Positions 1 through 9,113 are shown, numbered from the stretch's first letter. The stretch is DNA of 22,839 nucleotides from Acetobacteraceae bacterium (GCA_947478535.1 CANJXD010000022.1:1-22839), one strand, 5' to 3'. The notes: generated from the sequence alone by a model not told the origin. Program-made: numbers and translations.

Positions 1-507
1 GATGGCTTCATCGGCGCGCATTTCTACCCGCATTGGTTCGAACTGCCGCCAGACCACGCCAAGTGGTACCCCTTCTACGCGAAATGCGTGGAGCTGAAGA
101 TCCCCGTGCAGCTCCAGGTCGGGCAGTCCTTGATCTATGATGCAAGCTATCCCCGACGTTCCGTCGGACGCCCGATCTGCCTCGATGCCGTGGCCTGCGA
201 TTTCCCGGAGCTGAAGCTCATCGGTATCCATGTCGGCATCCCCTGGACGGATGAAATGATCGCCATGGCGTGGAAGCACAAGAATGTCTTCATCGCGGCG
301 GATGCCCACAGCCCGAAATACTGGCCTGAGAGTTTCGTCCGCTACATCGACAGCTACGGCCAGGACAAGGCGATGTTCGGCACCGATTTCCCGGTGCTGC
401 AATTCGAGCGGACCCGCGCCGAGGTCGATGCACTTGGCCTCCGCCCCGGGCCGCTCAAGAAGTTCCTGCGCGACAACGCGTTGCGCATCTACGGCCTCGC
501 GCCATGA
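1..507 (+). CDS. Amidohydrolase family protein (Amidohydro_2-like), C-terminal part
   Basis: The reading frame is open from base 1, so the 5' end lies outside the window and 168 residues are visible. The fragment has the look of the C-terminal half of a TIM-barrel metal-dependent hydrolase of the ACMSD/Amidohydro_2 type. It has a His after a beta-strand (LIGIHVG), a later AADAHSPKYW segment, and a terminal FGTDFP motif. The Asp of that motif is normally the last active-site acid. The ending KKFLRDNALRIYGL is the usual C-terminal helix of this family. Its stop codon overlaps the start of the next gene (ATGA), so the two are very probably co-translated. Family members hydrolyse or decarboxylate small cyclic or aromatic acids; the substrate here cannot be told. 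The family call is good, but the specific function is unknown. Confidence 0.85.
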   Translation, partial: DGFIGAHFYPHWFELPPDHAKWYPFYAKCVELKIPVQLQVGQSLIYDASYPRRSVGRPICLDAVACDFPELKLIGIHVGIPWTDEMIAMAWKHKNVFIAADAHSPKYWPESFVRYIDSYGQDKAMFGTDFPVLQFERTRAEVDALGLRPGPLKKFLRDNALRIYGLAP

Positions 508-1982
508 TGAACCTCGCGGACGCGCTGGCGCATCACGTCACGGCGCGGCCGGGGCAGGCGGCTGTCATCGCCGGGGATCGCGTGGTGCTGTACCGGGACC
601 TTGATGGCCTGGTGCGGCGCTGGGCCGCACATCTCACGGCGCTCGGCCTCCGCCAGGGTGATGTGGTGGGCATCGCGCTGCGCGACAGCATCGAGCATCT
701 GCTGGCGCTGTGGGCTGCCGCGCGGATGGGCGCGATCGCGCTGCCGATGGATTGGCGCTGGACCTCGGCGGAACAACACGCCGTCGCCACGCGCTTCCAC
801 GCGGCGGTCGTGCTCGCGGAGCCCGAAGCGGCACCATTGGCAGGCCTGCGCTGCATTGCGGTCGGTGCCGAGTTCAGCGCGGCGGTGGAAGCAGCGCCCG
901 CCGACCTTGCCTTCCCCAGCGGGCGGGAATGCGGCGCGATGCCGCTGCTGATGTCGCTGTCTTCCGGCACCACGGGCCGCCCGAAAGGCCCGGTCGTCAC
1001 GCATGAACAATTCCTGCGCCGCTTCTGGACCCATTGGATCGACCTCGGCCTCAACAGCCGGGAGGTCTATGTCTCCGCGACGCCGATGTACTTTGGGGGT
1101 GGCCGCACCTTTTCCATGTCCCTGACGTTCAGCGGTGGCACGGCGGTGCTGTTCCCGCCGCCCTACAAGCCCGAGGCGCTCGCGGCCGAAATCGCGAAGC
1201 GGAACGCGAGTTCCGCCTTCCTCGTGCCGACGCTGCTGCGCCGGCTGCTCGACCTGCCCGATGACCTCGCCGCGCCGGTGCGCCGCATGCGCCTGCTGCT
1301 GTCCTCCGGCGCGCCGCTGCACCCCTGGGAACGCAAGGCGATCCGCGACCGGCTCTGCGCCGGTTTCCATGAATACTACGCCAGCACCGAAGGCGGCGGC
1401 ATTTCCCTGCTGCGGCCGGAGGATATCGACAGCCACGAAGCCAGCGTCGGCCGCGCCGTCTTCGGCGTGGAAATCGCGATCTTCGACGATGACCTCAACC
1501 GTCTGCCACCCGGTGAGGTCGGCCGCATCGGCTATCGCGGCCCCGGCGTCGCCACCGGATTCTTCGAGGACCCGGAAGCGGATGCGGAGGTGTTCCACCA
1601 GGGCTGGTTCCTGCCCGGTGACCTCGCCTCCATCGACGCCTCCGGCTACGTCACGCTGAAGGGCCGGAAGAAGGACATGATCATCCGCGGCGGGGTGAAC
1701 ATCTATCCGCCGGAGATCGAATCCGTGCTGCTGTCCGACCCCCGCATCGCCGAAGCCGCCGTTGTCGGCTGGCCCTCCGCGGGGATGGGGGAGGAGGTGG
1801 CCGCCTTCGTCGTGCCGCGCCCGGGGGAGAACCCGGACGAGGCCTCCCTTCTCGCGCTCTGCCGCGCGCGGCTCGCGCCCTACAAGGTGCCGAAGGCGAT
1901 CATGCTGATCGCCGATCTGCCGCGCAACAGCAGCGGCAAGACCGTCAAGCCGGAACTGGCGAAGCGCTTGCCGCCGTTATGA
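504..1982 (+). CDS. AMP-dependent acyl-CoA synthetase/ligase (class I adenylate-forming enzyme)
   Basis: The 492-residue protein has all the core motifs of the ANL superfamily. The Ser/Thr/Gly-rich P-loop SSGTTGRPKG lies near residues 152-161 and YYASTEGG near 291-298. GDLASID lies near 372, and the hinge and A8 region GRKKDMIIRGGVNIYPPEIE near 387-406. The C-terminal PRNSSGK carries the catalytic Lys at about 479. Such enzymes activate a carboxylic acid with ATP and pass the acyl group to CoA. No carrier-protein domain is attached, so a stand-alone CoA ligase is the most likely role. The start ATG lies inside the stop of the preceding amidohydrolase gene (ATGA), and a second ATG follows immediately, so the start could be 3 nt later. 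The acid substrate, aliphatic or aromatic, cannot be read from the sequence. Coupling to the amidohydrolase suggests one shared catabolic route (inference). Confidence 0.92.
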   Translation: MMNLADALAHHVTARPGQAAVIAGDRVVLYRDLDGLVRRWAAHLTALGLRQGDVVGIALRDSIEHLLALWAAARMGAIALPMDWRWTSAEQHAVATRFHAAVVLAEPEAAPLAGLRCIAVGAEFSAAVEAAPADLAFPSGRECGAMPLLMSLSSGTTGRPKGPVVTHEQFLRRFWTHWIDLGLNSREVYVSATPMYFGGGRTFSMSLTFSGGTAVLFPPPYKPEALAAEIAKRNASSAFLVPTLLRRLLDLPDDLAAPVRRMRLLLSSGAPLHPWERKAIRDRLCAGFHEYYASTEGGGISLLRPEDIDSHEASVGRAVFGVEIAIFDDDLNRLPPGEVGRIGYRGPGVATGFFEDPEADAEVFHQGWFLPGDLASIDASGYVTLKGRKKDMIIRGGVNIYPPEIESVLLSDPRIAEAAVVGWPSAGMGEEVAAFVVPRPGENPDEASLLALCRARLAPYKVPKAIMLIADLPRNSSGKTVKPELAKRLPPL

Positions 1983-2008
1983 GGCGATGGTGTTCGCGCA
2001 CCATCGCC
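1983..2008. terminator. Hairpin in the convergent gap after the ligase and RTX genes
   Basis: A perfect 10-bp inverted repeat (GGCGATGGTG / CACCATCGCC) with a 6-nt loop starts directly after the ligase stop. It lies 17 bp from the RTX stop on the other strand. There is no T-tract on either side. By position it probably works as a bidirectional terminator or 3'-end stabiliser. Confidence 0.6.
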
Positions 2009-2025
2009 GCGCCGTTCTGCCCCAC

Positions 2026-5000
2026 TCAGCCGAGCACGATGTCACCGAGCAGCGGCGCCTTGCCGTAGATTTCGGCGAGTGTGATCTCATCGCCGCTGTT
2101 CTGCACCGCATCGGCGTCGAAGATCAGCGCGCGGCCAACCTGCGCCACGACCCAGGCCCCGCCGCCGCCATACCCGAAATTCGATGCGAGCAGGACGCCG
2201 GCGACCAGGCCCTCGGCGCCGACCGGGTCCAGACTTGCGATATCGAGCAGGATGGTATCCTCGAACGCGAAAGCGGCTATCCGATCGACGCCGCCCAGGG
2301 CCCCGACCACGAAGACATCCGCGCCCTGTTCCCCGCGCAGCGTATCGGCGCCCTCTCCGCCTACCAGCGTATCCGCGCCCGAGCCGCCCAACAGCATATC
2401 GTTGCCAAGACCACCTTCCAGCACGTCGGTACCGTCGCGACCGTTCAACCGGTCGTCGCCGTCGCGGCCCTGCAGCAGGTTGGCCAGTTCGTTGCCGGTG
2501 ATGTCGTTGCCGAGGGCGTTGCCAGCGCCGGTCACCGCGGTGCCCTGCAGGACCAGCCGTTCCAACTGCGCGTCCAGCACGAAGTCGATGCTGGCACGGA
2601 CCAGATCATCGCCGCGGTTGATGCCTTCCACGATGACCGCGCCGGCCGTCTTGATGATGTAGGTGTCGTCACCCTCACCACCTGCCAGGCGGTCCGCGCC
2701 GCCGCGCCCTTCGAGCAGGTCGTTGCCTTCGCCGCCGCGCAGCGTCTCCGCCGCCCCGCTGCCATAGAGCGTGTCGGCGCCGATGCCCGCCTCGATGATC
2801 TCGAAGAAGCGCACCGTCGCCGTCTGGCCGGCCCGCGTGGCGGTGGCGCTGGTGAGGTCGATCCGCGTGCCGACTGCATCACCCTGCATGGTGAAGGTAT
2901 CGATGCCGGCGCCCGCATCGTAGAGCTCGCCGGCCTGAAGGCCCTCGCCATGGATCAGGTCGTCGCCCGCGCCGCCGCGCAGCATGTCGAGGCCGATGAA
3001 GCCGTCGAGCGTGTCGGCGCCATCATTGCCATCGACGCGGTCATTGCCAATGCCGCCTGAGAGATTGTCGTCGAGAGCGGCGCCGGACAGCGTATCGGCG
3101 CCATCACCACCATCGGCGATCCAGGCGGTGAAAGCGCCCGTGCCGGCGGTCAGCCTGTCGGCACCAGCGCTGAACTGGACAGTCGCCGACTCGAAATTGC
3201 TGGCGCGCCCTGCGCCGAAGCCGATCACGCCAGCACGGTTCACGCTGATGACGATGCCGCCGGCTTCCGCTGTCAGGTCGAGTTCGAGTTGATCGGACAG
3301 GCCATCGAAGCTGCCGCCGTTCAGGTCATGGGGCCCTGCGCCGGCCACGGCGATGCGGTCGCCCCCGCGGCCCCCCATGAAGGTCAGCAGCTCGATGCCA
3401 GTAATGCTGCCACCACCGGGCAGGAAGGTGGTCAGGCCAGGATGCGCGATGTCCACGGTGAAGCCGATTTCCGACCCCGCGCGATCCATCACCAACCGGT
3501 CAATCCCGGCACCGCCATCAAGTTCCGCAGCGGTCTCGGCGACCAGGGTATCCGCCCCTTCGCCACCGAGAAGGGTGTCCAGCGCACCGCGGACCGGCCC
3601 GCCACCGCCGGTATCGACGATGATTCCACCGCCACCGGCACCGACGCCTCCGGGCAGGGTGTCAACACCGCCGGCACCATCGCGATCCGCCACCAGCCAG
3701 TCATTGCCGGCCCCGCCATCGAGCAGATCGGCCCCGGCGCCACCGCGCAGCGAGTCGCCTCCCTGGTCGCCCAGCAGCGTATCGGCGCCGCGATCGCCCG
3801 AGAGCGAATCAGCGCCGCGGCCGCCATCCAGCGTGTCCGCGTGGCGGCTGCCCAGCAGCGTGTCACCGAAGATGCCAGCGTGAACATCGACGCCGCTTCC
3901 GGCACCCGTGCCGATGTAGCGGAGGTGCTCGACATTCGCGATGCGTGAGCCGTCAGCGAGGAAAGTCTCGTTTTCATTGGTCGCGGAATCACCATCATCG
4001 GCGTCGAGCGGCGCGATGACGATGCGGTCCGGCGCACCGAGGCCGGCATCCAGCCAGAGCAGGTCCTCGCCCGCACCGCCGTCGATCAGGTCGCCGCCCG
4101 ATGACCACACCAGCTGGTCGTCGCCGTCCTCGCCATACAGCGCGTCTCTGCCGTCGCCGCCATCGAGGAAATCCCGCCCGCCGCCGCCATAGAGCCGGTC
4201 CCCGAACAGCGCCGGGGAGCCGCGCGGCGCCAGCGCAGAGGTCGCGGCATCGCCGCCCTGCACCACATCGTTGCCGGCACCGCCACGGAAGGTCAGGCGC
4301 TCGAATCCGCTGAACTGGGTGACACCCAGCAAACCTGTGACGTAGCTGCCGGCGTCGGCGCCGTACCAGTTCGCGACATAGACCGCGCCGGTTGCATCGC
4401 CGAGGTCGAGCACAAGACGGTCATCACCGGAACCGCCGGCCAGCGTGTCGGCGCCGTCCCCTCGCATGCTGACGACAACGTCGTCGCCGCTGCCGCCATC
4501 TACGATATCGTTGCCGCCGCCACCATCCAACGTGTCGGCGCCACCAGCGCCCATCAGCGAATCCGTGTTGTCGCCGCCGGTGACCATGTCGGCGGCCCCG
4601 GCGCCGGTCCAGTCGATGTGCTCCACGCCGATCACCAGCGTGCCGTTCGACAGTGTCTGCGTCGCATTCGCCTTGAAGGTGAACTGCCAGGACGCGCTGC
4701 TGCCGAAGAAGCCGACATTCGGCGCGACGATGAGGAGTTCATCATCGCCGGCCCCACCGGCGATGACGTCGATGCCGGTCGAGATCAGAAGGTCGTCGCC
4801 GTCGCCGCCGTCTAGCACGTTGAAGCCGCCACCACCGGCGATGACGTCGTTCCCGCCCCAGGTGGCGATGGTGTCATCGCCCGCCCCGCCCGCGATCGCA
4901 TCGGCACCGCTGCTGCCCGCGCCGGAGGAGAATTCGATCTGCTCGAAATTGCTGGCCGTGGTGCCTGTGGCGAAGCTCATCGATGCCGACACGGCGAGAA

Positions 5001-7107
5001 CGATGCCAATCTTGCCGCCGGGCCCGCTGTAGAACAGCGTATCGAAGCCAGCGCCACCATCGGCGGTGTCGCCCTTGCCGGTACCGGCCTCGTCCGCGAT
5101 GCCGATCCGGTCGTCTCCCGCGCCGCCGATCAGCGTGTTGCGCCCACCGCCGCCCAGGATGAAGTCGTCGCCGGCACCACCATCGAGGCTGTCGGCGCCG
5201 GTCCACCCGCGCAGCGTGTCGGCGCCGAAGCCGGCGGCGTAGTGCAGTTCCTCGATATTCGAGAGCACCGTGCCATCCGGCAATATCGCTGCCAGATTGG
5301 CCTGGATTTCGACACCGGCCACCATGCCGCGGCGGCTGACCACCGCCCGGTCGAAGCCGATGCCGCCATCCAGCGTATCAGCACCCCCATCGGCGGTGGT
5401 GGAGAACAGGGTGTCGTTGCCAGTCCCGCCATCCAGCAGATCGCTGCCACTGGCCCCGGTCGAGAGGTCGCCGCCACCGAGCAGGTCGTTGCCACCCTGG
5501 CCGTATAGGCTGTCATTGCCTGCGCCACCGGCCAGGATGTCATCGCCCTGGTTGACCGGGAGCTTGTTGAAGCCCGTGGTGAAGGCCTTCGGCAGGCCGT
5601 TTCCCGCATCGCCGAAGATCAGGTCGTTGCCCTTGCCGCCACCAATCAGGTCGCCGCTGCCCATGCCGTGCAGCGTATCGGCGCCGTCATCGCCGGAGAT
5701 GTTGTTGTAGAGGTAGGAGCCGGCGATCAGGTCATCGCCTGCCAGGGCATGGAACAGCGTCTGCTCGTCGTTCAGTTGCAGCGTGTCGTTGCCATCGGTG
5801 CCGACGACATCGTTCTGGTACCAGGCGGTATAGGTCGCCTTGCTGCCGATCACGCCATCCGTCGAGTCGGCGCCGTCCAGGACCACTCCGCGACGGTTCT
5901 CATAAAGCCAGATCGGATCGGCAGCCCAGCCATTCTCATCCGGTACGAAGAAGTGCACGAGGGGGCCGACGCTGACGTCGAAATCCTTGAAGCGGGTGTT
6001 GTGGATGCCGATCTCGAAGGCGGAGACTTCGAGGTTGGCGGAAACGACGACACCGATGCGGGAACGATACTCGCCGTAGGGTGTGTAGAGCACCTCGACA
6101 TCGACTCGGCCCTGGCCCTGCGGCGTGTCGATGGTGAAGCTGTCACCCATCACGCCTTCCATGTGCTGGCCGAAGCTGGTGTCCACCTGTTCGCGCACGC
6201 CTTGCGCGGCGAAGGTCACCTCCTGCACCAGGTTGACCATGACGTTCGCCTGCACGTCGAGCAGCGTCCAATAGACGTAGGTCTCCGGCCCCGCGATCTC
6301 GTAGGTGCCGGTCAGTACCTTGAAGGCCGGGAATAGGTTGGCCAGGAACTCCGCCATGGAGAAGGATGCGTGGAAGAAGGGGTCGCCATCGCCCGTCCGG
6401 CTCAACGAGGGCAAAGGACCCTCGCCGTAGGTGACAGCACCGTAGTCGCTGACGACGTCGGGCACCTTCAGCGTCTCGATGGTCAGCGGGAAGGTACCGA
6501 GGTCGAGCGCGATCGGCTCGCCGGTGCTGATGTCGAAGATGTTCTCCCGCCCGTCCGGGATATCGACCAGCGGAATATCGAGGTCCGAGATGATATCGAC
6601 CGTCTTGATCCACAGGTCCGCGGACAGGTTGATGTCCCTGATCCCCGCCTGCATGCCGTAGACGAAATCAGCCTTGAGGCTCGAAGGGCCCGTAGGGGCC
6701 GTGAAGGGCATGGCGCCGGAGACGAATTGGAGCGTGGGCGCGAGGATCGGGTTCTCGTTCTGGTACTGCGCGAGCGGCGTCGGATCGGGGTCGTCCGACG
6801 GTGGAGTATAGGGCGTGGCCCGTTCGTTCTTCCATTCCGCGAAGCCGTCGGCATGGTCGGTCAGGACGTAGTCGATGCCGAAGCTGCCGGCGTCGTAGGT
6901 CAGCGTCACCTCGATCCCGACATGCGCGTGCACATAGGCCGTCGCGGTGGCGCTGATGACAGGGATGTCAATGCCGAAGCTGTCTTCGGTGAGCGTCGTC
7001 TCCCAGTCGATGCGGGCGACGAGATCATCCCAGACGATCGTGTCCGCGCCCGGCGCATCCAGTGCGAGGGCATTGATGTCTCGGGTCTGGAAGACGATGT
7101 CTGTCAT
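2026..7107 (-). CDS. Giant RTX (hemolysin-type calcium-binding repeat) protein, type I secretion substrate
   Basis: The product is 1693 residues. Residues 1 to about 430 are non-repetitive, beta-rich and not a domain I recognise. From about residue 435 (VGTDGNDTL) to near the C-terminus the protein is built of dozens of glycine/aspartate nonapeptides of the GGxGxDxLx kind, for example GGAGNDSLYGQGGNDLLGG. These bind Ca2+ in parallel beta-rolls and fold after export. The repeats are interrupted about eight times by strands ending in an N-(F/I)-E-x-(L/I) element, as in LSNIEELHY, SNFEQIEF and IANVEHLRY. The last 100 residues (FVVGALGGVDRIAAFAFEDT and onward) resemble the C-terminal cap and uncleaved secretion signal of type I substrates. 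No ABC exporter, membrane-fusion protein or TolC gene lies in the window. This ATG is the first possible start in frame and has no clear Shine-Dalgarno. Adhesin, protease and S-layer roles are all possible; no catalytic motif was seen. Confidence 0.93.
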   Translation of the reverse strand: MTDIVFQTRDINALALDAPGADTIVWDDLVARIDWETTLTEDSFGIDIPVISATATAYVHAHVGIEVTLTYDAGSFGIDYVLTDHADGFAEWKNERATPYTPPSDDPDPTPLAQYQNENPILAPTLQFVSGAMPFTAPTGPSSLKADFVYGMQAGIRDINLSADLWIKTVDIISDLDIPLVDIPDGRENIFDISTGEPIALDLGTFPLTIETLKVPDVVSDYGAVTYGEGPLPSLSRTGDGDPFFHASFSMAEFLANLFPAFKVLTGTYEIAGPETYVYWTLLDVQANVMVNLVQEVTFAAQGVREQVDTSFGQHMEGVMGDSFTIDTPQGQGRVDVEVLYTPYGEYRSRIGVVVSANLEVSAFEIGIHNTRFKDFDVSVGPLVHFFVPDENGWAADPIWLYENRRGVVLDGADSTDGVIGSKATYTAWYQNDVVGTDGNDTLQLNDEQTLFHALAGDDLIAGSYLYNNISGDDGADTLHGMGSGDLIGGGKGNDLIFGDAGNGLPKAFTTGFNKLPVNQGDDILAGGAGNDSLYGQGGNDLLGGGDLSTGASGSDLLDGGTGNDTLFSTTADGGADTLDGGIGFDRAVVSRRGMVAGVEIQANLAAILPDGTVLSNIEELHYAAGFGADTLRGWTGADSLDGGAGDDFILGGGGRNTLIGGAGDDRIGIADEAGTGKGDTADGGAGFDTLFYSGPGGKIGIVLAVSASMSFATGTTASNFEQIEFSSGAGSSGADAIAGGAGDDTIATWGGNDVIAGGGGFNVLDGGDGDDLLISTGIDVIAGGAGDDELLIVAPNVGFFGSSASWQFTFKANATQTLSNGTLVIGVEHIDWTGAGAADMVTGGDNTDSLMGAGGADTLDGGGGNDIVDGGSGDDVVVSMRGDGADTLAGGSGDDRLVLDLGDATGAVYVANWYGADAGSYVTGLLGVTQFSGFERLTFRGGAGNDVVQGGDAATSALAPRGSPALFGDRLYGGGGRDFLDGGDGRDALYGEDGDDQLVWSSGGDLIDGGAGEDLLWLDAGLGAPDRIVIAPLDADDGDSATNENETFLADGSRIANVEHLRYIGTGAGSGVDVHAGIFGDTLLGSRHADTLDGGRGADSLSGDRGADTLLGDQGGDSLRGGAGADLLDGGAGNDWLVADRDGAGGVDTLPGGVGAGGGGIIVDTGGGGPVRGALDTLLGGEGADTLVAETAAELDGGAGIDRLVMDRAGSEIGFTVDIAHPGLTTFLPGGGSITGIELLTFMGGRGGDRIAVAGAGPHDLNGGSFDGLSDQLELDLTAEAGGIVISVNRAGVIGFGAGRASNFESATVQFSAGADRLTAGTGAFTAWIADGGDGADTLSGAALDDNLSGGIGNDRVDGNDGADTLDGFIGLDMLRGGAGDDLIHGEGLQAGELYDAGAGIDTFTMQGDAVGTRIDLTSATATRAGQTATVRFFEIIEAGIGADTLYGSGAAETLRGGEGNDLLEGRGGADRLAGGEGDDTYIIKTAGAVIVEGINRGDDLVRASIDFVLDAQLERLVLQGTAVTGAGNALGNDITGNELANLLQGRDGDDRLNGRDGTDVLEGGLGNDMLLGGSGADTLVGGEGADTLRGEQGADVFVVGALGGVDRIAAFAFEDTILLDIASLDPVGAEGLVAGVLLASNFGYGGGGAWVVAQVGRALIFDADAVQNSGDEITLAEIYGKAPLLGDIVLG

Positions 7108-7312
7108 CAGGCGCTGGCTTTCGAGACGGAAGCCTGCTCACCGGAGCCTCGCATGGCCCGGGGAACGTCCTCCATGGGTCTACGTGGACTACGCGGTTCC
7201 TTCAGGGGTCCTGCGTGTGCAAGGCCGGAAGTCCCTTTGGCACGGCGCCACCCAAGCATGGTTTGCATGGCGGAGCATGTCGCCTTGTTTCACGAGGCGC
7301 CTGCCTGGTGGA
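7108..7312. other. 205-bp gap between two minus-strand genes, no feature recognised
   Basis: This gap separates the stop of the gamma-glutamyltransferase-like gene from the start of the RTX gene. It must hold the RTX promoter unless the genes are co-transcribed. I found no convincing -35/-10 pair, no U-tract terminator and no ribosome site before the RTX ATG. Three GCATG words fall within 30 bp (7255-7278). Their meaning is unclear. Confidence 0.4.
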
Positions 7313-8947
7313 TCAGGCGACGCCGATCGCCAGCCCGTCCCGCTGCGGATCGGCGCCGCCTTCCAGCCGCCCATCCCACAGCGAAATCCCATGCGGCGCC
7401 GCGAAGGGGTAGGAGCCGTAGTTGCGCCGCACCACCTGCCCCGCCGCCACCAGGTCCCGCTCCACCGCGCGAGGGATGCGGTTCGAGAGGTCGATGGCCG
7501 GGCCGGTGGCGGCGAAGCGCGGCGCCTGCACGGCTTCCTGCATGCCCATCCCGAAATCCAGCATGTTCACCAGCACCTGCAGGATGGCGATACCGATCCA
7601 GGCGCCCCCCGGCGCGCCCAGCGTCAGCACCGGCCTGCTGTCCTTGAAGACAAGCGTCGGTGTCATGGAGGAAAAGCGCTTCTTGCCCGGCGCGATGGAC
7701 CCGGCCCGGCCGGGGCGCGGGTCATACCAGTTCATCGCCCCGTTCAGCATGAAACCGGTGCCCGGCGGGATGACACCGGACGGCACGCCCAGCGTATGCG
7801 TCAGCGACGCCACCATCCCTTCCGCATCGACGCAGGAGATGGTGGTGGTGTCCTTCGCCGTGCCCGTCACATCCACCAGCGGCCCCGACCCGCCGGCACG
7901 GATATGCGCCTCCGCCGCCGCGGCACGGGCTTCGCCCAGCAGCCAGTCGATCGGCGGCGGTTGCGTGGCGGGGTCACCGATATGGTCTTCGCGATCCTTC
8001 AGCGCGATCCGCATCGCCGCCGCCAGGGTGCGGATATAGGCCGCGCTGTTGTGGCCCATCGCCACCAGGTCGAAGCGTTCCAGGATGCGCAGCATCTCCG
8101 CCACCACGATGCCGCCGGCCGGCGGTGGGGGCAGGGAGATATCATAGCCGCGATAGCGCACCACCAGCGGCGCCGCTTCCGTCACCGTGAAGCCCGCGAG
8201 GTCGGCCGCCGACAGCAGCCCGCCATGGGCCGCCATGTCATCCAGCATCACCCGGGCGAGGTCCCCGGTGTAGAAGCTTTCCACCCCATCGCGGGCGATG
8301 CCGGCCAGCGTGCGGGCCAGGGCCGGGTTGCGCACGGCATCCCCGGGCCGCTTCGGGGTGCCGTCCGCACGGCAATACAGCGCCGCGCCCTCCGCCGTGA
8401 AGGCCAGCTTGTTCACGTAGTCCAGCCGGCCATAGGCAGCCTCGTTCGCCGTGAACATGGTGTGGACGTGCGGGCGGATGATCCAGCCTTCCTCGGCAAA
8501 GCCGATGGCCGGGGCGAACAGGTCCTTCCAGGCCAGCTTGCCGAAGCGGGCATGCGCCGCGGCGAACAGCCGAAGGATGCCCGGCGTGGTGACGGCGCGG
8601 TGGCCCATCTCATTCGCGCGGTCGGCCAGGATGAAGCCATAGCCATCGGCGCATTCGCGCTGGAAATTCGCCGCCCACATATCCGCCGTGCAGGCGCCGG
8701 GGCAGGTGGACAGCCCATCCAGCACCAGCGTCTTTCCTGTCCTCGGGTCATGCAATTGCAGCACGCCGAGCCCACCGATGCCGGACATCATGGGGTCCAC
8801 CACCCCCTGCGTCAGCGCGCAGGCAAGCAGCGCATCGATGGCATTGCCGCCCGCGACCAGCACGGCGGCGCCGGCTTCGGCCGCTTCCGGCTGCGGCGCC
8901 ACGATCATGGCGCGGGGCGCGGGCAGGCGTCGGGCGGGTGCGGGCAT
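7313..8947 (-). CDS. Gamma-glutamyltransferase-family Ntn hydrolase (Arg-less, acylase-like)
   Basis: The 544-residue protein has the architecture of gamma-glutamyltranspeptidases. These are made as a proenzyme that cuts itself before a Thr, which then becomes the N-terminal nucleophile of the small subunit. The processing site is visible as KDTTTISCVD, with Thr at about 367. It is followed by the conserved small-subunit segment with the oxyanion and loop residues (PPGTGFMLNGAMNWYDP). The N-terminal domain has NAIDALLAC and MSGIGGLGVLQLHD. In true GGTs the next segment is LDxRExAP, whose Arg holds the glutamyl alpha-carboxylate. Here it reads LDGLSTCP, so this Arg is missing. No clear signal peptide is seen, which suggests a cytoplasmic YwrD/cephalosporin-acylase-like member. 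The start is chosen from a GGAGG at 8953-8957 with 5-nt spacing; a much longer frame exists but has no support. The gene is divergent from a Bug receptor gene. Confidence 0.88.
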   Translation of the reverse strand: MPAPARRLPAPRAMIVAPQPEAAEAGAAVLVAGGNAIDALLACALTQGVVDPMMSGIGGLGVLQLHDPRTGKTLVLDGLSTCPGACTADMWAANFQRECADGYGFILADRANEMGHRAVTTPGILRLFAAAHARFGKLAWKDLFAPAIGFAEEGWIIRPHVHTMFTANEAAYGRLDYVNKLAFTAEGAALYCRADGTPKRPGDAVRNPALARTLAGIARDGVESFYTGDLARVMLDDMAAHGGLLSAADLAGFTVTEAAPLVVRYRGYDISLPPPPAGGIVVAEMLRILERFDLVAMGHNSAAYIRTLAAAMRIALKDREDHIGDPATQPPPIDWLLGEARAAAAEAHIRAGGSGPLVDVTGTAKDTTTISCVDAEGMVASLTHTLGVPSGVIPPGTGFMLNGAMNWYDPRPGRAGSIAPGKKRFSSMTPTLVFKDSRPVLTLGAPGGAWIGIAILQVLVNMLDFGMGMQEAVQAPRFAATGPAIDLSNRIPRAVERDLVAAGQVVRRNYGSYPFAAPHGISLWDGRLEGGADPQRDGLAIGVA

Positions 8948-9022
8948 GGCGTCCTCCGGAGACGGCGGGAAGGCTACCACCCCGAGGAAAAAACCCAAGC
9001 CGCCCTGCCTCGGCGCGGGTAT

Positions 9023-9051
9023 TTGACAAGTGAAACCGGCTGGTATGCCAT
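9023..9051 (+). promoter_or_regulatory. Candidate sigma-70-like promoter of the first Bug receptor gene
   Basis: A perfect -35 hexamer TTGACA (9023-9028) is followed after 17 nt by a weak -10, TGCCAT (9046-9051). It lies in the 166-bp divergent gap about 60 nt upstream of the receptor start. The -35 is convincing but the -10 is not, so the exact element is uncertain. Confidence 0.45.
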
Positions 9052-9113
9052 GCTCGCCATCAACGCCGGCCCGCGCTGCGACAGCGACCGCGCCTTCACA
9101 TGGAGAACCACCG

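Noticed and set aside
1987..3948. Long plus-strand open frames (up to 357 codons) opposite the RTX gene
   Set aside because: They are antisense to the glycine/aspartate repeats. The codon pattern of GGxGxDxLx leaves the other strand free of stops. The translated products are low-complexity and have no recognisable motif.
7189..7392. Minus-strand frame spanning the gap between the GGT-like and RTX genes
   Set aside because: It overlaps the end of the GGT-like gene in another frame, has no ribosome site and shows no recognisable protein features.
5668..7647. Plus-strand open frames opposite the N-terminal RTX region and the following gap
   Set aside because: They mirror the real minus-strand gene, give Arg/His/Asp-rich products without motifs and have no ribosome sites.
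8982..9013. CCGAGG / CCTCGG inverted repeat in the GGT-Bug divergent gap
   Set aside because: A 6-bp dyad with a 20-nt spacer is expected by chance in this composition. The A-tract beside it is not positioned for a terminator of either gene.
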